A stretch of DNA of 64,000 nucleotides from assembly GCF_032452875.1 (NCBI RefSeq), contig NC_083869.1:123448001-123512000 (forward strand), read 5' to 3'. Origin of the DNA: Bos javanicus. Its lineage: Eukaryota; Chordata; Mammalia; Artiodactyla; Bovidae. The notes beneath the pieces are model-generated. The model did no database searches. It saw only the letters and a list, made by a program, of their open reading frames with translations, and was not told where the DNA came from. The position numbers and the translations under genes were made by a program. Below are positions 63,801 through 64,000 of the stretch, in pieces; the stretch's first letter is position 1, and every line of letters begins with the position of its first letter.

Positions 63801-64000
63801 ATAACCCTCGGTTATGTTTGTGAGCCATCTGCAGCCCTTGGGGTCATATCCCTGAGGGTCGGAGAGGCCTCCATTCCACAGGATCTTGGGACTCATGCAA
63901 GCTCTTTCTCCTCCCCGGTCTTGACCCCTCTCTGCTCCATGAGGGTGGGTTGATCCTGGATGGGACCCTCCTGGCTGTGTGACTTGGCCCTTTCCATCTA
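63801..64000. other. Unassigned right edge
   Basis: Nothing recognised in the last 200 bases. Confidence 0.35.

Overview
The window is vertebrate nuclear DNA from a ruminant, most likely a bovid. The evidence is the interspersed repeats: nine copies of the RTE-type LINE BovB and about two dozen tRNA-derived Bov-tA/Bov-A SINEs, lying on an old mammalian layer of L2, MIR, L1, MaLR and hAT remnants. Cattle, sheep and goat cannot be told apart from this sequence alone. The long spacing, pervasive SINEs and lack of compact coding frames mark it as intergenic or deep-intronic. I found no protein-coding gene, tRNA, rRNA, CRISPR array or operon that I can support. Nearly all open frames here are frames crossing SINEs, LINE remnants or a stop-poor minisatellite.

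Layout. 1-2.66 kb: minus-strand BovB with decayed endonuclease and reverse transcriptase segments, running off the left edge. 2.7-9.4 kb: L2 and MIR remnants interrupted by young SINEs, several with clear target-site duplications, including a composite SINE insertion at 7.5-8.0 kb. 9.5-14.1 kb: a long decayed L1 ORF2 carrying a nested SINE and a nested BovB. 14.1-25.3 kb: SINEs, MIRs and unassigned DNA. 25.3-27.8 kb: a decayed endogenous retroviral pol region, followed by a solitary MaLR-type LTR at 28.05-28.41 kb. 28.4-31 kb: BovB, L2 and a hAT-like element. 31.08-32.39 kb: a C-rich minisatellite with two kinds of higher-order repeat. 32.4-43.1 kb: L2- and MIR-rich DNA without ruminant SINEs. 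43.2-45.7 kb: a cluster of BovB and Bov-A pieces. 45.7-57.5 kb: MIR, L2, a CR1/L3-like piece, SINEs, a complete hAT MITE with perfect 8-bp target duplications, and a palindromic (AC)n(GT)n tract. 57.5-60.5 kb: a pile-up of three BovB copies and an L1 3' end. 60.5-64 kb: L2 and MIR remnants and a near-identical 103-bp direct duplication.

The window does not encode a pathway. What it records is transposon stratigraphy: L2/MIR first, then L1, the ERV, MaLR and hAT elements, then BovB and the SINEs that BovB machinery is thought to mobilise. The features least explained by known repeats are the hierarchical minisatellite, the 103-bp duplication, several AT-rich or CpG-retaining unique blocks that look like conserved non-coding candidates, and two LINE-derived insertions that independently hit the same spot in two copies of an L1 3' region. 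Family names and boundaries were assigned by eye from familiar consensus patterns and are accurate to roughly 10-30 bases unless a target-site duplication fixes them.
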